In this document: positions 1-11,745 of the stretch, in pieces
How the letters are laid out: each line of letters begins with the position of its first letter
Numbering within the stretch: the stretch's first letter is position 1
NCBI GenBank assembly: GCA_010645155.1
Contig: CM021321.1
Span: forward strand, 5,946,788-6,010,787
Direction: 5' to 3'
Length of the DNA: 64,000 nucleotides
Source: Tigriopus japonicus
Taxonomy: Eukaryota; Arthropoda; Copepoda; Harpacticoida; Harpacticidae
Translations under genes and position numbers: made by a program
Notes under the pieces: model-generated
The model's input: only the letters and a program-made list of their open reading frames with translations
Told to the model about the DNA's origin: nothing
Database searches by the model: none

Positions 1-903
1 AAATTGCGAAAACCCTTAAACTGCCCAAATTCTCACGAGCCACCCACTGTTGCCAAACAAGCCTTTTCTCTTCTTTCATCCGCCCGCGATACGATTTTTG
101 AAGAGATCACTCAAACCTCCCCCTGCATCCCCCATTTTGGACCAGAAATTCAATGTCTGTTCATCGTTTATTGATAGAGAGGTCATTGACCTCTATAACA
201 TTGGCTACCTCCTCCAATACTCTGACCTTTGGGGAGTCTTTTTTGGAAATCAGACAGTGCACGTTCAAATAGAGCCCTTTCATGTGCTAAAGGTCTTCCG
301 ATGGACCAAGTTTATTAGTTCTTGGACTTTCCTGTCTAACATTTAAAAGTCCTGCTTACTAACAAAATTTTGCCCTACAGGAAGGGTTTGTTGGGGAGGG
401 AAGGGGGCGGTCACACTGGAGTAGGACCTGGGTTGCCCATTGGAGAAAGTGGGGGAGGGGCAGGATTATGAATATTTGGGAGAAGGGTGGACATAGAAAT
501 AGGTTTTGAGGTGAGGAAAGGGAAATAGGACAGGGAGTTGGAAGGAGGGGGACGAGGAGGGGGAGGCTGAAAGGATTAAATGTTTGGGAGATTGGTTGGG
601 GATTTTGGGCTAACCTACAAACAGATCTAGGAGACACAGACTTTGTTGGTCTCGGTTTCTTCTGAGTACCTCTTACGTGGACATATTTACGCTCCACATT
701 GAAACACATCCCACTACTTATTGATCTACGACACATGAGCCAAAAAATGCAAAAAAAAGTCTGATTTGCATTTTTGCTAATTTTGATTAAGCTCATTTGC
801 TAGTAAAAAAGCAGATCATATTATCAACCACGTGTTTGCAGAGGAATGAATGTCTAAATGTAAAATAGCGGTCATTTCCAGGAACCTAGACTCAATGAAT
901 TCT
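1..903. other. No gene recognised
   Basis: About 900 bases without a gene I can support. Short open frames exist on both strands but none shows a family motif or splice structure. Positions 380-600 are strongly purine-rich on the plus strand (G/A runs), which creates a proline- and serine-rich minus-strand open frame that looks like composition, not coding. Confidence 0.5.
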
Positions 904-1372
904 AGTGATGGGTAGGGGTGCAGATTTCTGGCAAATAAAACATGCCTTTTAGGCCCAAAAATTGGCAAGTACAAGCGTCCAAAATGGCATTTAAAATGCC
1001 GAATAGACACGAAAATTTATCAAAATAAAGTAAACTGGCCACTACATTAAAAAAATGAGCATAATGTTTCACCAATGATATAATGAAATGCAACTGTAAG
1101 AACATTTAAAAGGAATTTTTTTCCCCGTTGAATGATCAATATACCCTTTAAACAAAACGTTTCGGGCAAAAAAAATATTTCTACATTTTGTCCAAAAAGA
1201 CATTTTTTCATTGATTTGGCGAAAAAAACGACAAATTTTGTATTTATTTGCTCAAAAATGGCAAATTCAATGAAAAGTGGCAAATAATTTTTAAAAGCTA
1301 ATAAATAGCAAATAAACATGTTTTGGGGCATAAAATCTTTTTTGCCTGAAATCTGCACTCCTAGTGATGGGT
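904..1372. mobile_element. MITE with terminal inverted repeats and 10-bp target duplication
   Basis: The element runs 914-1362 (449 bp). Its left end AGGGGTGCAGATTTCTGGCA is mirrored at the right end, whose reverse complement starts AGGAGTGCAGATTTCAGGCA. It is flanked by a perfect 10-bp direct repeat AGTGATGGGT at 904-913 and 1363-1372. The interior is AT-rich with repeated 'ggcaaat' words and no coding capacity, so it is non-autonomous. A 9-10 bp duplication would suit a Mutator-like family, but that assignment is inference. Confidence 0.8.
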
Positions 1373-2680
1373 TTCGAGTTGGCAGTGTTGCCACATTTTA
1401 CTCAAAGTGTAATTGCTATTAAAAAAGGTGGTTTGTTGTAAACTTTACGACCAAAGACCTAAACAAGGATCGATATGGTAACACTCGTACTAAATCGAGT
1501 TCGAGTTCCACCGGTGTAATTATAAAAACGGATTTCGAGTTGGCAGTGCTGCCACATTTTAATGGGACGTTAGGTGTCTTGCCCTTTGACAAGTTTGGTA
1601 GTGGTAACCTCTTTGTTACCTTAAGGACCAAAATGGCAAAAGTGTGGCGAAATACGAACTCGAAATCAATCAGTAATGAATACACGCTAAAATTGAAGTG
1701 GCTGAGATTTACCAAATTGAGCCGAGCAATTCAGCACAGCCCATGGCCCTGTTTTGCCGAGAGCGATATGATTTATACACTCACTTGAGCAACCTTTGTG
1801 CATGTCCCATTGGTCGAAAGATATAGTCTGATATCCAACGCCATCATATTTGGGTAATATTGCCAAATCTACGTAATTCTAAACCTCCTTTGGGCTAACA
1901 GTTTTGGCTACGTTTGAAGCCCTAGCTTTTTGACGGCTGAATTTTGTTGATGCAGGGGAACAGTGTAAAAAAGAGTACATTTTTGGGGGTATTCTTCATT
2001 CATAAAGCTAAAGTGCATGCACACGCGCAACTACAAGTTTTTATTCATAAAATAAGTAAAGCCCATTTTGCTCATCGTAAACAAAACAAAAAAAGATTCT
2101 ATGCCAGTGAATGATCTATATTTCCCTTGTCTAATTCCCCAAAGAGCGGCTTTATTCTTATCGTGACGAAAAAGGCCTAGTTGCCACCCGATTAAGGAGG
2201 ATGTAGAGAAAACTAAATATGAAGACCTACAAATAAAGGTTGTTTGTCTCCTTTCTCATTGACAAATGGAACATACATCCATACGCCCTTTGATGGTCTT
2301 GATGAACACCCGGTGTGTAATTTTTGAATAAATATTTTTGTCTCATTATCAAACGTTATATCTCATATAATAAAATCTTTGAGTTGTTTAAGAAAGTTCA
2401 ATTGTATAATTCGTTGTCAACAACTAAAATAATGACCTAGTACTCTTCGCTTTCTTAAGACGACCCCCGAAGTTCCAAAAATGCTATCAAGAATACAAAT
2501 CCGAGTAAAAAGTTTTCTATGAAAGGAAGTCACATTCAGAATAATTTCCTCCCCTTCTCTAGAAATTGATTTTTGATTGATCGGAAATCTCCATGAACAA
2601 ACGATTTTCTCGTACGTCAGATACATTTATGGATTTGATCCATCCAGTCAGATTGAGATAGAGAAGGGGATTCGACGTTC
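1373..2680. other. Gene-free stretch with short repeats
   Basis: No gene seen. A 26-bp word beginning CGAGTTGGCAGTGTTGCCAC occurs at 1375-1400 and, with one difference, at 1536-1561 in the same orientation. Positions about 1715-1800 hold one copy of a dispersed repeat (core 'cagcacagcc...ccctgttttgccg...cttgagcaacctt') also found near 14780, 15060 and 63140. Confidence 0.55.
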
Positions 2681-3781
2681 TCAAGAGGACAGTTCCCTTT
2701 GGAATTCCAGTGATGTGGTGGCTGTCAAAATTCGAGCTCGTCTGGCCGAAATTGTCCGTGTGGACCGGTTCCTTGTGAGATTGGGACCCTCTTCAGCTTT
2801 CCAACGAAACAACACATCATCTTCGGGTCGTTTTCGATGGCACATTTGAAGTAGAATACGACGAAACTTTCGGCTGAAAGCTGTGTAGATGAAGATGCTG
2901 GTGGAGGAGTTAAACACGATCAAAAGGTTCGAGATCTGGGTCAGTTTCACAGCTTGGATCTGGAACGTCTCCATGGTATTGGAAATCATGGCTGGGGTGT
3001 TACAAGCAATGAAAATGAACACGATCACCATGAGCATGATGGCGAGACTTTCCTCGTTTCGTTGTGTTCTACTGATCCTCGAACGTTCCATACGAGCTTG
3101 ACGAATCCCCCAAGCAATCCGAAGGTTCACGAGGAACAAAACGGAGAAAGGAACCAAACACATAAATACCATATACAGCCAATTGATGTAGATCGAGATG
3201 TAGAGGAGATTCTCACGTAGATCTGTGCTCTGAAGGAACGTGACCGTGATCCCTCTTTCTTCATCAATCACGATAGTCTCAAAGCTGTATTCTAAGAAGC
3301 GTGTCACATTGTAGCAGAATGAGAAAACGACCACGGTGAAGACACACCGCTTGGCCCTCCCATACGTACATATGCTCCGCGATTTCAATGGCAAGCACAC
3401 CACTAAATACCTCTCCAAGGCAATGGTCAAGGTCATGTAAACGGAAGCTGTTTGAGTGATCATAGCAATGGGATACACGAAGGGGGTAGTATACTGATAG
3501 ACATCGATCACATTCCACATGAACTTGTGTTCCACGTAGACTTGAAATGCTGGTAATGAAAACATGACAAACGCTGACAAAATCAATAGAATGTCAATGG
3601 CGGCCAATCCAATGAACAGACAGTTTATGCTATTTCTCATGGAAGGGCGACAAAGAACTAACAAACAAAAGATGTTTCCGATGATGCCGATTGTGCCAAC
3701 AAACAAGACAAGGAATCCGTGAACCACGAGTTCGAAAGTAATGTAATTCTTTGGTTCCATGAACGTGTTCTTCTGGTTCAT
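2681..3781 (-). CDS. Class A GPCR, FMRFamide/neuropeptide-receptor-like
   Basis: A single-exon 366-residue rhodopsin-family receptor, expected at the plasma membrane with a neuropeptide ligand. Seven hydrophobic segments are visible. TM1 carries GIIGN (residues 32-36). TM3 ends in ERY-LVVCLP (123-131), the DRY equivalent. TM6 has CNTP (260-263), and TM7 ends in NSSTSIFIY (291-299), the NPxxY variant typical of the insect FMRFamide-receptor group, which is why I favour that family. A basic ARMERSRISRTQRNEE stretch forms the third intracellular loop, and the tail is Arg/Ser-rich. No cysteine is visible at the extracellular end of TM3 or in the second extracellular loop, so the usual class A disulfide seems absent. 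The start ATG at 3781 gives a short extracellular N-terminus; a second in-frame ATG lies seven codons on. Length fits the family. The ligand cannot be read from sequence; other FMRFaR-like orphans are possible. Confidence 0.85.
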   Translation of the reverse strand: MNQKNTFMEPKNYITFELVVHGFLVLFVGTIGIIGNIFCLLVLCRPSMRNSINCLFIGLAAIDILLILSAFVMFSLPAFQVYVEHKFMWNVIDVYQYTTPFVYPIAMITQTASVYMTLTIALERYLVVCLPLKSRSICTYGRAKRCVFTVVVFSFCYNVTRFLEYSFETIVIDEERGITVTFLQSTDLRENLLYISIYINWLYMVFMCLVPFSVLFLVNLRIAWGIRQARMERSRISRTQRNEESLAIMLMVIVFIFIACNTPAMISNTMETFQIQAVKLTQISNLLIVFNSSTSIFIYTAFSRKFRRILLQMCHRKRPEDDVLFRWKAEEGPNLTRNRSTRTISARRARILTATTSLEFQRELSS

Positions 3782-3989
3782 GACTCTACGTCTTCACGTA
3801 TGGATAAAAGCCATCTGACTGAGGAACTCAAAGGATCGAGATCGACTGACTTTACTTCTCTCATTCGTTGGTGTACCCACTTTTGGCGAGGAGAGACGAG
3901 AAAGTAAAAGCACGCTCGTTGACGTTGTGGATTTAGCGTCTAAAAGTTTCCTTGAGAGAGGAAAATCTACCACCAGGAAGCTTGATCAT

Positions 3990-4845
3990 TAGGGACTGGC
4001 AAATAGTGTAAAAAGATTTTTGGTAACAAAAGAAACCCATTTTTCTGCCATTTTGCACTTTTCACCTTTACTTGCACTTTTTATTTACTATTTTGGCCAA
4101 AATTGACAAATCGTAAAGAAAATTTTAGGTTTTGAGAATCTAGTAACTTATGAAAGAATTTTTAGTTTCACTATCAAATTTTGAACTGGTAAAAAAGCTT
4201 CCATTTGCATTCAAACATTCTCAGCACATTGACACAAACCTCACAGTTTCTTCTCCATCTTGGCTTTAACGTCAGCATCCCATCTCCTGACTAAAGAATC
4301 TCATTGCATGCAATCAGCAAATATAAAACCTAAAGAAACTCAAGTTATGGTAATGGAAGGATCTCACAAATAACGTAGATTGTAAGCAGTACACGGTGTT
4401 TAACTGACTTGGAGACATAATTCTTTTAATTCCCAAAGATATTTGAGACCAATCTTGAGGCAAAGAGACAATGCCACATTTGAAATTGAGTTCTGGTAAT
4501 TGGGTCACGGGCCAAAATATTGAAGTAATGTCGCTTAAAACATGCTTAAAACACATTTATGATTTTTTTTCTTTGATACAGTTGTTAGCACACATAGGTC
4601 GCGGGTTGTTTTTAAGTATTGGTGCAATATACTTTTCCATGCAATTTTTAATGGCTTGTTTTGAATAACATTCTCGAAGGACGAAAACGCACTTTTTAGG
4701 TCCAAATGCAAGTTATTTGCTTTTTCCCACATTTATTTGCAATTTCAACCTTTTTCTGCACTTGGTTTTGCACTTTTGGGTATGTTAATCTGCAACTTTT
4801 GGTAACTAAAAGGGTAAATTCATTTGCACGTTCTGCCCGTCCCTA
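3990..4845. mobile_element. Non-autonomous TIR element, copy 1
   Basis: The ends are inverted: TAGGGACTGGCAAA at 3990 and the complement of TAGGGACGGGCAGAA at the right end (4845). The interior is rich in 'ttgcac', 'tttgcact' and 'cttaaaacatgcttaaaac' words. The same interior words recur in reverse orientation at 15706-16950, so these are two members of one family. No coding capacity. It directly abuts the next element at 4846. Confidence 0.65.
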
Positions 4846-5127
4846 ATGGATGAGTGTAATCAAACGAATTCAGCTGGGGATTCTGGGGCCAAAATGGTTA
4901 GGGATGGGTCAGAACTAGGTTCGAACATTTCATAGTTTTAGTTTGCTACGTGAGGAAAAAAATCATATTTCAATTGATTGTAAAAATGAAAAAATAAAAA
5001 AAAGAGAACGAATTGGGCTCACGAATTTTGATTAAGTTTTATGGAGGGTGAGTTTTGACTCTGACGCATTCCTAACCATTTAGGCCCCAGAATCCCCAGC
5101 TGATTTCATTCGATTACACTCATCCAT
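4846..5127. mobile_element. MITE with ~55-bp terminal inverted repeats
   Basis: The left arm starts ATGGATGAGTGTAATC and includes CAGCTGGGGATTCTGGGGCC. The right arm ends with the reverse complement of the same block (GGCCCCAGAATCCCCAGCTG ... GATTACACTCATCCAT). The arms are about 55 bp, the total about 282 bp, and the interior is AT-rich. No obvious target duplication, perhaps because it abuts the preceding element. Confidence 0.75.
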
Positions 5128-7050
5128 CATGAGTTTATGACACTTCTAGATTCTAGGGTGTTAGAATCCCTCTATGCCTACTCTGATGTACATGCACCTT
5201 TGCATTGAAGGAGTGGTTGCTCTGCCAAAAAATCTATGCCTTGTGACCCTTGTGACTCACTTGAATGATCGCACTGAATAACACAATACATTATTGGTCC
5301 ATTGCCTTTGAAAGAAATTACATTTTATTAATTGAAAGAGCAAAATAATACATTTTGGCACCCATCGTGTCTTTCCAGTAATTGAGTGTCACGATTCGTC
5401 CCCGATTCACGACATCTGGTGGCAGATTGTGCAACACCGTTGGTGTAGAAGTAAAAAAATAGTAAAGACATTTTAGTAAGTTTGAATGGCTCTCATTCCA
5501 CCAAAGACCTTGAAATAATCGGCCACTCAGATTTGATCTGAACATTTCAAAATATCATAAATCTAGCTCATTAGATTGCTATTGTTATTTTCAAGTACTA
5601 GCTTTTAGACCTAACACTAGTCACCCTGAAGAGACCGAGGAGGGGATATTGGTTGATCTACAGACCACAGAATTCCCAGAGAGGAGACGCTGGGGTAGAC
5701 AGGCCTAACATCTTGTTGGACAATTTTCAGGCCCCAGCTGACCTTTGGCTGTGACGTTTTCCAAATCCAAGCAGTTGTGCCTAAACAACTTCGTTTGTCG
5801 AGTTGAAGTCAAGGCCACTTGTTCCGCCTTAAAATGCCCCAATCGTGCAGGTCCTGTCAAGAATAACCCGTCAGACCAGAGGCATGATTCTGCACGTTTA
5901 CTTCAGATAATTTAATCCCAACATTTCAAAAGGAACACAACTTTGGCATCAAGGGAAATTTGTCTGTTTGGGCACAACTTACGTAATAATCTTCGGAAAT
6001 ATTAAGTTTTCACGTGCAACCTTTGCTCTTCAACAATTGTAACTTGTCCAACAAAAATTTCTGTATATCCGCGCTGTGCTCCAGGCAAATAAACTTCAAG
6101 TTTGATTAACGCGCTGCACAATGAAATGTAAAAGAAAAGCCAAACGGCCGTGAACTACTCAAATCAAAGATTGTGCAAGAACACAGTACATAAACTGGCT
6201 GCCTTGATACTCACCAGTACTACAAGTTTGAACTCTGAAGGTCTATTAGAAATGCACAGGAGGATTGAGTGACCTCCTCAAAAGTCTTATTGCTAGTTGA
6301 TGAAACTAAAGCCTTTTCATAAAAGAGGAGCAAAGATCTGTCTTCGCTGTTTAGACCGTCCTCTACGGGACTTCGATTTGATTGGACGAAGCTTTGTGTC
6401 AGGGTTACCAGATTCAGTAGGTCTAGCAAAGTTTTGTTGAGGGAAAACTACGGTTTGAAGGATAGAACGGTCTAATCAGAGAAGACCTCCAAATCGAGAC
6501 CTTTGCGAATCTTTTACGTAGATCAAGCATATTAAGATAAAACAAGAGAAAAGGTTTATTTGGAAACAGTAGGTGGCTCATGAGAATTTGAGTAGTTCAG
6601 GAGTTTTCACATTTTAAAGACCGCCCTAGTGACTTGTATGTTATGAAAATTGTTAAATTGCAAGTTTAACATATTGACTCTGTCCATTCCAAAAGTATGC
6701 ACAATTCTTTGTTTTCATTCAAAAAACATCCCTTGAAAGGACCAGTGCTATTAAATGGAAACAGGTGTAAAACACCACATTTTGTTAGAGATATTTATGG
6801 TTTAGAAATTTGACAGTTCAGATTTATTTTTTAAACAATATTTACCAGGGGTGACAGATTTCAAGGGTTATTCAGACCCATGGTGGGATCATGTCAGATC
6901 CGTGATTGTGCTGGCAGGTCGGCATGAATCGCCTGCGCCATGTCACATCTGGGAAGATGTTCATGACTCCATTCTTCTTGCCTGAGAAAAAAATCACCCG
7001 GTTGCCATGATTATTGAAGTCACTATGAAGTTGTTTGCAGCCCTGGACAC
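5128..7050. other. No gene recognised
   Basis: About 1.9 kb of mostly unique, AT-rich sequence. I saw no recognisable exon, RNA gene or transposon ends. The open frames at 5318-5545 and 6220-6429 (minus) have no motif I recognise. Confidence 0.45.
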
Positions 7051-7215
7051 AAAGTTTTTTTTTGCGGATTTTTTATTACCGCTACAAGGAATGCGATTCC
7101 CTGTAAATTGAAGGATTTCTCCCGACAGCTTCAATCCGACCCCTAGCAGGATTCGAACTTACGCCGTCTGGGGAAGCACTTAAACTCGGCACTTTTTAAG
7201 AACGCGCTAGTACGC
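7051..7215 (-). mobile_element. tRNA-derived SINE with LINE-like 3' tail
   Basis: Read on the minus strand, the head contains a pol III B-box-like AGTTCGAATCC (around 7150) about 55 nt after an A-box-like TGGCCACGCGTACTAGCG, as in a tRNA-derived SINE. The tail runs through GGAATCGCATTCCTTGTAGC, then GGTAATAAAAAATCCGC, and ends in A-rich sequence near 7055. The same tail occurs after the LINE fragment at 12934-13484 and alone at 45217-45275. It is not an intact tRNA: the arms do not close into a clean cloverleaf by eye. Confidence 0.6.
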
Positions 7216-7895
7216 GTGGCCACTTGGATGCAACAACCGCATTTTTCTTGACAAATTCAGCCATCACCGTCCTTCCTTGGAGTGGTGCTAAACACAGAGT
7301 TACCGTGATCCTCTCTGGGGTCAGCTTGATTGGCCTTTCAGCCTGAAGATGGTCTTTCAGCCTTCCCCTATCTTCCAAGCACTCCCTGATTTAGTAGGCA
7401 GTGTGTTGATTCACTCCAAATATCTTAATGATTTCAAAGTTGACATTGATGGTTCAGGAGGAAGTTGCTATCTCTGATCTTTTAACTTCTATTTCTGTTG
7501 ATCTTGTTGTTTTGTTGACGAAAAAAAAATTCTTTTGATGTTGGAAATCTCAGCTTTTGAACAAACCCAAAAAGCAATATGATTAAGCTCCATTTGCAAG
7601 TGCCCATTGATATTGAAGGCACGTTTGTATGCATGTGTTCAAATGTGTTCTGATGCTTGACATTCGCTTCTATCAGAGAGAACTAGATGGCGCTTTTATG
7701 TCTGTATGGCGAAATGTATTTTCCGTCCGCGTAAATGAATATTCCTGGTACTTTTGACATGTTCTGTGTCTCTTCGATTTTTTTCTTTTCCCAGGCAGAA
7801 AGTGAGAAAATTGATCGAGAAACTTGCCAACAAAAGGACAAGATTTACGGGGAAAGCGTGGAAAATAGGGGGTTTTGGGTGGGGGAAGAAAGTGT
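7216..7895. other. No gene recognised
   Basis: A gene-free stretch between the SINE and the minisatellite. No recognisable coding or repeat structure. Confidence 0.45.
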
Positions 7896-8060
7896 GAGTA
7901 GAAGCAGGAGTAGAAAATGAGAAAACAAGTAGAACTGGGAGTAGAAAATGAGAAAACAAGTAGAACTGGGAGTAGAAAATGAGAAAACAAGTAGAACTGG
8001 GAGTAGAAAATGAGAAAACAAGTAGAACTGGGAGTTAAAAAATGAGAAAGCAGGTAGAAG
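7896..8060. repeat. 31-bp minisatellite, about 5 copies
   Basis: The unit AGTAGAACTGGGAGTAGAAA + ATGAGAAAACA repeats head to tail with a 31-bp period (for example unit starts at 7928 and 7959); the outermost copies are diverged. Because 31 is not divisible by three, the open frames across it on the minus strand (Ser/Phe/Leu-rich) shift frame each unit and are not credible proteins. Confidence 0.9.
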
Positions 8061-8883
8061 CAGGAGAGGAACACGGGCAAACAAGCAGGACTCTATTTCC
8101 ATTCCATTAGTTTGGCTAATGTTGAGCTCACTCCAGGTGAAAGCCTAGGGCTTCGGCTAATAGAAGTTGCTAATTTGATGAAATATTATCAAAGATCAGA
8201 CCAAAACTGGTTTTGATTTTCGATTCCATGACACCAAATGCACAAACAAAGCATTTTGCCTTTTTTTGAGAGACACGTCACCTTGTTGTTTAACAGAAGT
8301 CGTTTTTAAGTTCCACATTTTGAGACCAGATGTTTAAAAGTACTTCCCCATATTAATGAATTTTCTTAAGTAGTTTAAGGGCAAAAAATGTTGCTATATC
8401 ACTTAAAGCATACTTAAAATCAAATGTATGGAAATGCTTTTTGCCTGAATTAGTAAGATGTCTAATAGATATGTTTACCTAAAGTATTGTTAAGATTGTT
8501 CAGCTCATGATCTAATTTCTATGGAACATTACTGAAATCAGGTTCTTACAGAATATTAATCAAAAAGAAATTTAAAACTGTGGTGCGCGAGAAACCATGC
8601 CAGTATTTTAGAACAGCCCGACCTTTTATCTTTCTAAATGACATTTTTGCTTCTTTGCCTGTGAGTTAGTTCAATGACTTGAAATTAATCTGGAAAGATA
8701 ATTCCATGATTTTTTTCATGATTTTCAAAACTGTCCCCAAACGTCTTTGATTTAAAAAAATATTTTTTCAGGCTTAAAAGTCGTTACATATTATTCTTTA
8801 CTTTCTAACTTTTGATTTGCTATGTCCCCTTGTATTATTGTAAAGCCAAGCTTTTTCAACCGCATTCAATCAAGCCCATCATT
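8061..8883. other. No gene recognised
   Basis: AT-rich, gene-free stretch with no repeat or coding signal that I can name. Confidence 0.45.
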
Positions 8884-9915
8884 ACCAGCAAAGTGAATAG
8901 TGTTGTAGTTTATGGACCTTAATCCACACGCAAATTCCTCTTGAAGATGGCATAAGAACCACACTTCCCCCGGCAACTCTCCCCCGGCAACTCTCCCCCC
9001 GGCAACTCCTACCCGGACAAAAACGCGAAGTTTCATCGCGCTCATTCATTACACAACTTGAACTACTTAAGAATATCTTGCCTTTCCTTGAATTATCAAC
9101 AACAAAACGGCGTCTTTTTTCGAGCTCATCTGTTACCCGTCTTGAACGACTTATGAATTTCTTGATCATTCACCAACAATCCTGTACTTAATAAAGACAT
9201 GTCAAACTTTGTTGCTTATTGGAAATCTAGGTTTTTATGGGTTGTGTCACCTTGGCATAAATAAGGTTCTAGAATTGATGCTTGTATCTTCAAATTTCTT
9301 TCATTGTATGATTATCCAATTGAGGTCAGGATAATTCAACATAAGTTGTTCAAGTTGGGTAACAATAAAGAAGGTCATGGGTAAGAAGCATCAACACAGT
9401 CAGGTTGTTTGGATTTTTTGAAGCTTCAAATGTTTGCCCTTGTTGTCACCACCATCAATCAGGAAGTTCAAGTTATAATGAAAGTCGATTTTGCCATCAA
9501 TTTACATAGATCATGCCACTACAGATTGATCCAGTCATTGGATCATAAAAGAAGATGGATTCAAGCCCTGGCAAGGGTATTTTTCGGTCAAAGGCTGTAT
9601 TTTTTTCTCTTGCACTTCTCGGTTTGTTTGGATTTTTTTAAGCTTCATGATAAATCCACCGTCACTAGTGTTCTGATGACGCTTCTTTCACATGAGCTTC
9701 TGTAGGTAACAGATGAGCACGAAAAAAGACGCCAGTTTGTTGTTGCTAATGCAAGGAGAGGCAAGATATTCTTGAGTTGTTCAAGTTGTATAATGAATGA
9801 GGGTGATGAAATTCCGCGTTTTTGTCCGAGGGAGAGTTTCCGGGGGATATGTGGTTCTTATTCCATCTTCAAGAGGAACTTGCGTGTGGATTCAGGTCCA
9901 TAGTTGTTACTTGGT
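8884..9915. repeat. Large inverted repeat (fold-back) with ~200-250-bp arms
   Basis: The left arm (8884-9140) and right arm (9711-9915) are reverse complements with scattered differences, separated by about 570 bp. Shared blocks include the complement pair around ACAGATGAG/CTCATCTGT, CTTGCCT...GGCAAG, and TTCAAGAGGAA...TTCCTCTTGAA. The left arm also has a short internal tandem of 'cccccggcaactct' (8967-9010). Read in the same sense, both arms encode very similar peptides (EKRR-FVV-N-R-GKIFLS-SSC-MNE). It could be a fold-back transposon or two inverted copies of a small coding-derived repeat. Confidence 0.65.
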
Positions 9916-11413
9916 TGTTAATGAACACCAAGTAAATTCACATACCTTGAATGCCTTGGAAATCCAGGCACCTTTCCACACTAAAGTTATCTGAAACACT
10001 GTTTTCCACTATGCTGACACTACATTTGTTCTCTAGCAAGGTGAATCAAACTTGTGGAGGCCATTGCAATCTTCAGTTCATTAAGCCTCGTTTCTCTAGG
10101 TTGTGTTCCTCTCATCAAAGTTTTGTCAGGATTGCCAAATTTTAGCATTTAAGTCAGTCAAATGCCTCTTTTCCCCGATCTTGGAACCCAAGCAGCCTTG
10201 CTTTGTCTCAAAACTGGCAATCCTTTCAATCAAGTTGCCAACCAGAGGAAGGTTAAAATGTGGATAGGAGCCTACGGGTGCGTTAGCGAAATCCTTTAGG
10301 AGATTCTTATCTATACAAAATGATAGTCTGTGATGAAAAGGCCGCTTGTCTCCAAACCTGATTCACAAGGAAATTTTGCTGCTACAACAATCTAGTTGAT
10401 GGGTTAAGTTTGCCAGATTTTAAAAACTTACAAATGCCAGAAATGCCACCTCATTTTAAAATTGACCACAAATTGAGTGAGTTTTACAGAACACAACTGT
10501 TTGGTCTTCTGGTATTTATGTTGGATTTTCTTTCCTTTTGGGAAGCAAGTTGTATTTCCTGTGCCCTATGACATTTTGGAAGTTTCTTTGCACTTGCAAG
10601 TAGCTATAGAATATGTACCATAGTGTCAAATATACCTAGGAAATTCATTTTACTTGACGAAAACTGCGTCTATCAATCGGGTAAATTCTACACGGGCCTG
10701 AGAATGTCTCGATTTGGAGAGACAGTTGATTTTGGGCAACACTGAACCACTCAGTCAACCAGACTGCTTTCCTCTTGAGCTGTTGCAAGCCTGGTCAGGT
10801 GGGCAAGTGCCAGAGGCATCGGTGGAGCAAGGAAAAGGAGCAAGCCGCTCCTAGACCTCCACCTCTGACGCCTGCACCACCCTCCCTAGCTAGCAACAAC
10901 CCAATCGGAAAATAATCTGGTTGACCGAATGATCCAGAGGTGCCCTCAACCAACATTCTCTCCTTTTCTCTCCTTTCTCAGGCCCTGGTAGAATGTTTCC
11001 CTACTGAGAGAAATAGCTATTATGACATTTCGCCAGACACAGGAAATGGAATACACGATATTGCCGAGGGCCGGTAAAAATATTACTTCAATTAAGAAAT
11101 GCTAGCAAAGCCTGGAACCCTGTTGGTGAAAAAAATAGTTTGAATGAATACCTTTGTGAGTTGCTCGTGGGATTTTCGAGGTCGTCACAAATTTGATTAT
11201 CCTAATGGCCATTGGAACGTAGATTCATTTTTTATTTCATCACCACGAGAGAATTTTAGCCTTGCTTACAAACATTGAGCCCAAGATAAAGAATCTCCTT
11301 AGTTTTCTGCGAACAAAGACGCAATTTGATTTGATTTTGTCAAACCAGTGACGTTGCTAGACCCTTAAAATACAGTTCGTTTTGGCTGTAGGTATTTTAA
11401 GCGCAGGAATGAA
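9916..11413. other. No gene recognised
   Basis: About 1.5 kb with no supported gene. 10780-10990 is locally richer in G+C than its surroundings, but I could not build an open exon with a recognisable motif there. Confidence 0.4.
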
Positions 11414-11710
11414 CTACAGTTCTATATACACAGAAATGTCACTCCCAAATTGTTCGTGATTCAACAAGCTTGCACTGTGTGTGCGATGGGATTTGACATT
11501 AAGCACAGGAAGTTATGTGATTCACAACTAGAATTTGCAATTTCAGGGAGTCTGTGGCGGAATTGCTCTCTCAACTGCTATGCTCAAACGAGAGCAATGC
11601 ATAAAGAATCAAGTCACCTGGCACCCTTGCTGCTGGGCTGCTGAAATGAGCTCAAAACAAATCTCTACTGACCTAACTGGAGTGACATTTCTGCCTATAC
11701 AGAACTGTAG
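11414..11710. mobile_element. MITE with ~30-bp terminal inverted repeats
   Basis: The left end (11414-11443) begins CTACAGTTCTATATACACAG and the right end (11681-11710) is its reverse complement with a few mismatches. The flanks show a 6-bp direct repeat, AATGAA. The interior carries 'gcttgcactgtgtgtgc', 'gtgattcacaac' and 'caagtcacctggcacccttgctgc', which recur at 54846-56653. This copy is the compact form and lacks the LINE-derived sequence present in the larger relative. Confidence 0.75.
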
Positions 11711-11745
11711 AATGAACAAGGAAGCAGGCCTTATTGGGTAGAAAT

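Noticed and set aside
359..796. A 145-codon minus-strand open frame rich in Pro, Ser and Leu
   Set aside because: It results from a purine-rich stretch on the plus strand; no motif or splice context supports it.
7110..7215. Possible intact tRNA gene
   Set aside because: A and B boxes are present, but the acceptor and anticodon stems do not pair convincingly, and the attached tail is shared with other repeats, so it is a SINE head.
7673..8102. Minus-strand Ser/Phe/Leu-rich open frames of 85-135 codons
   Set aside because: They are readings of a 31-bp tandem repeat that changes frame each unit; three overlapping frames are all open for the same reason.
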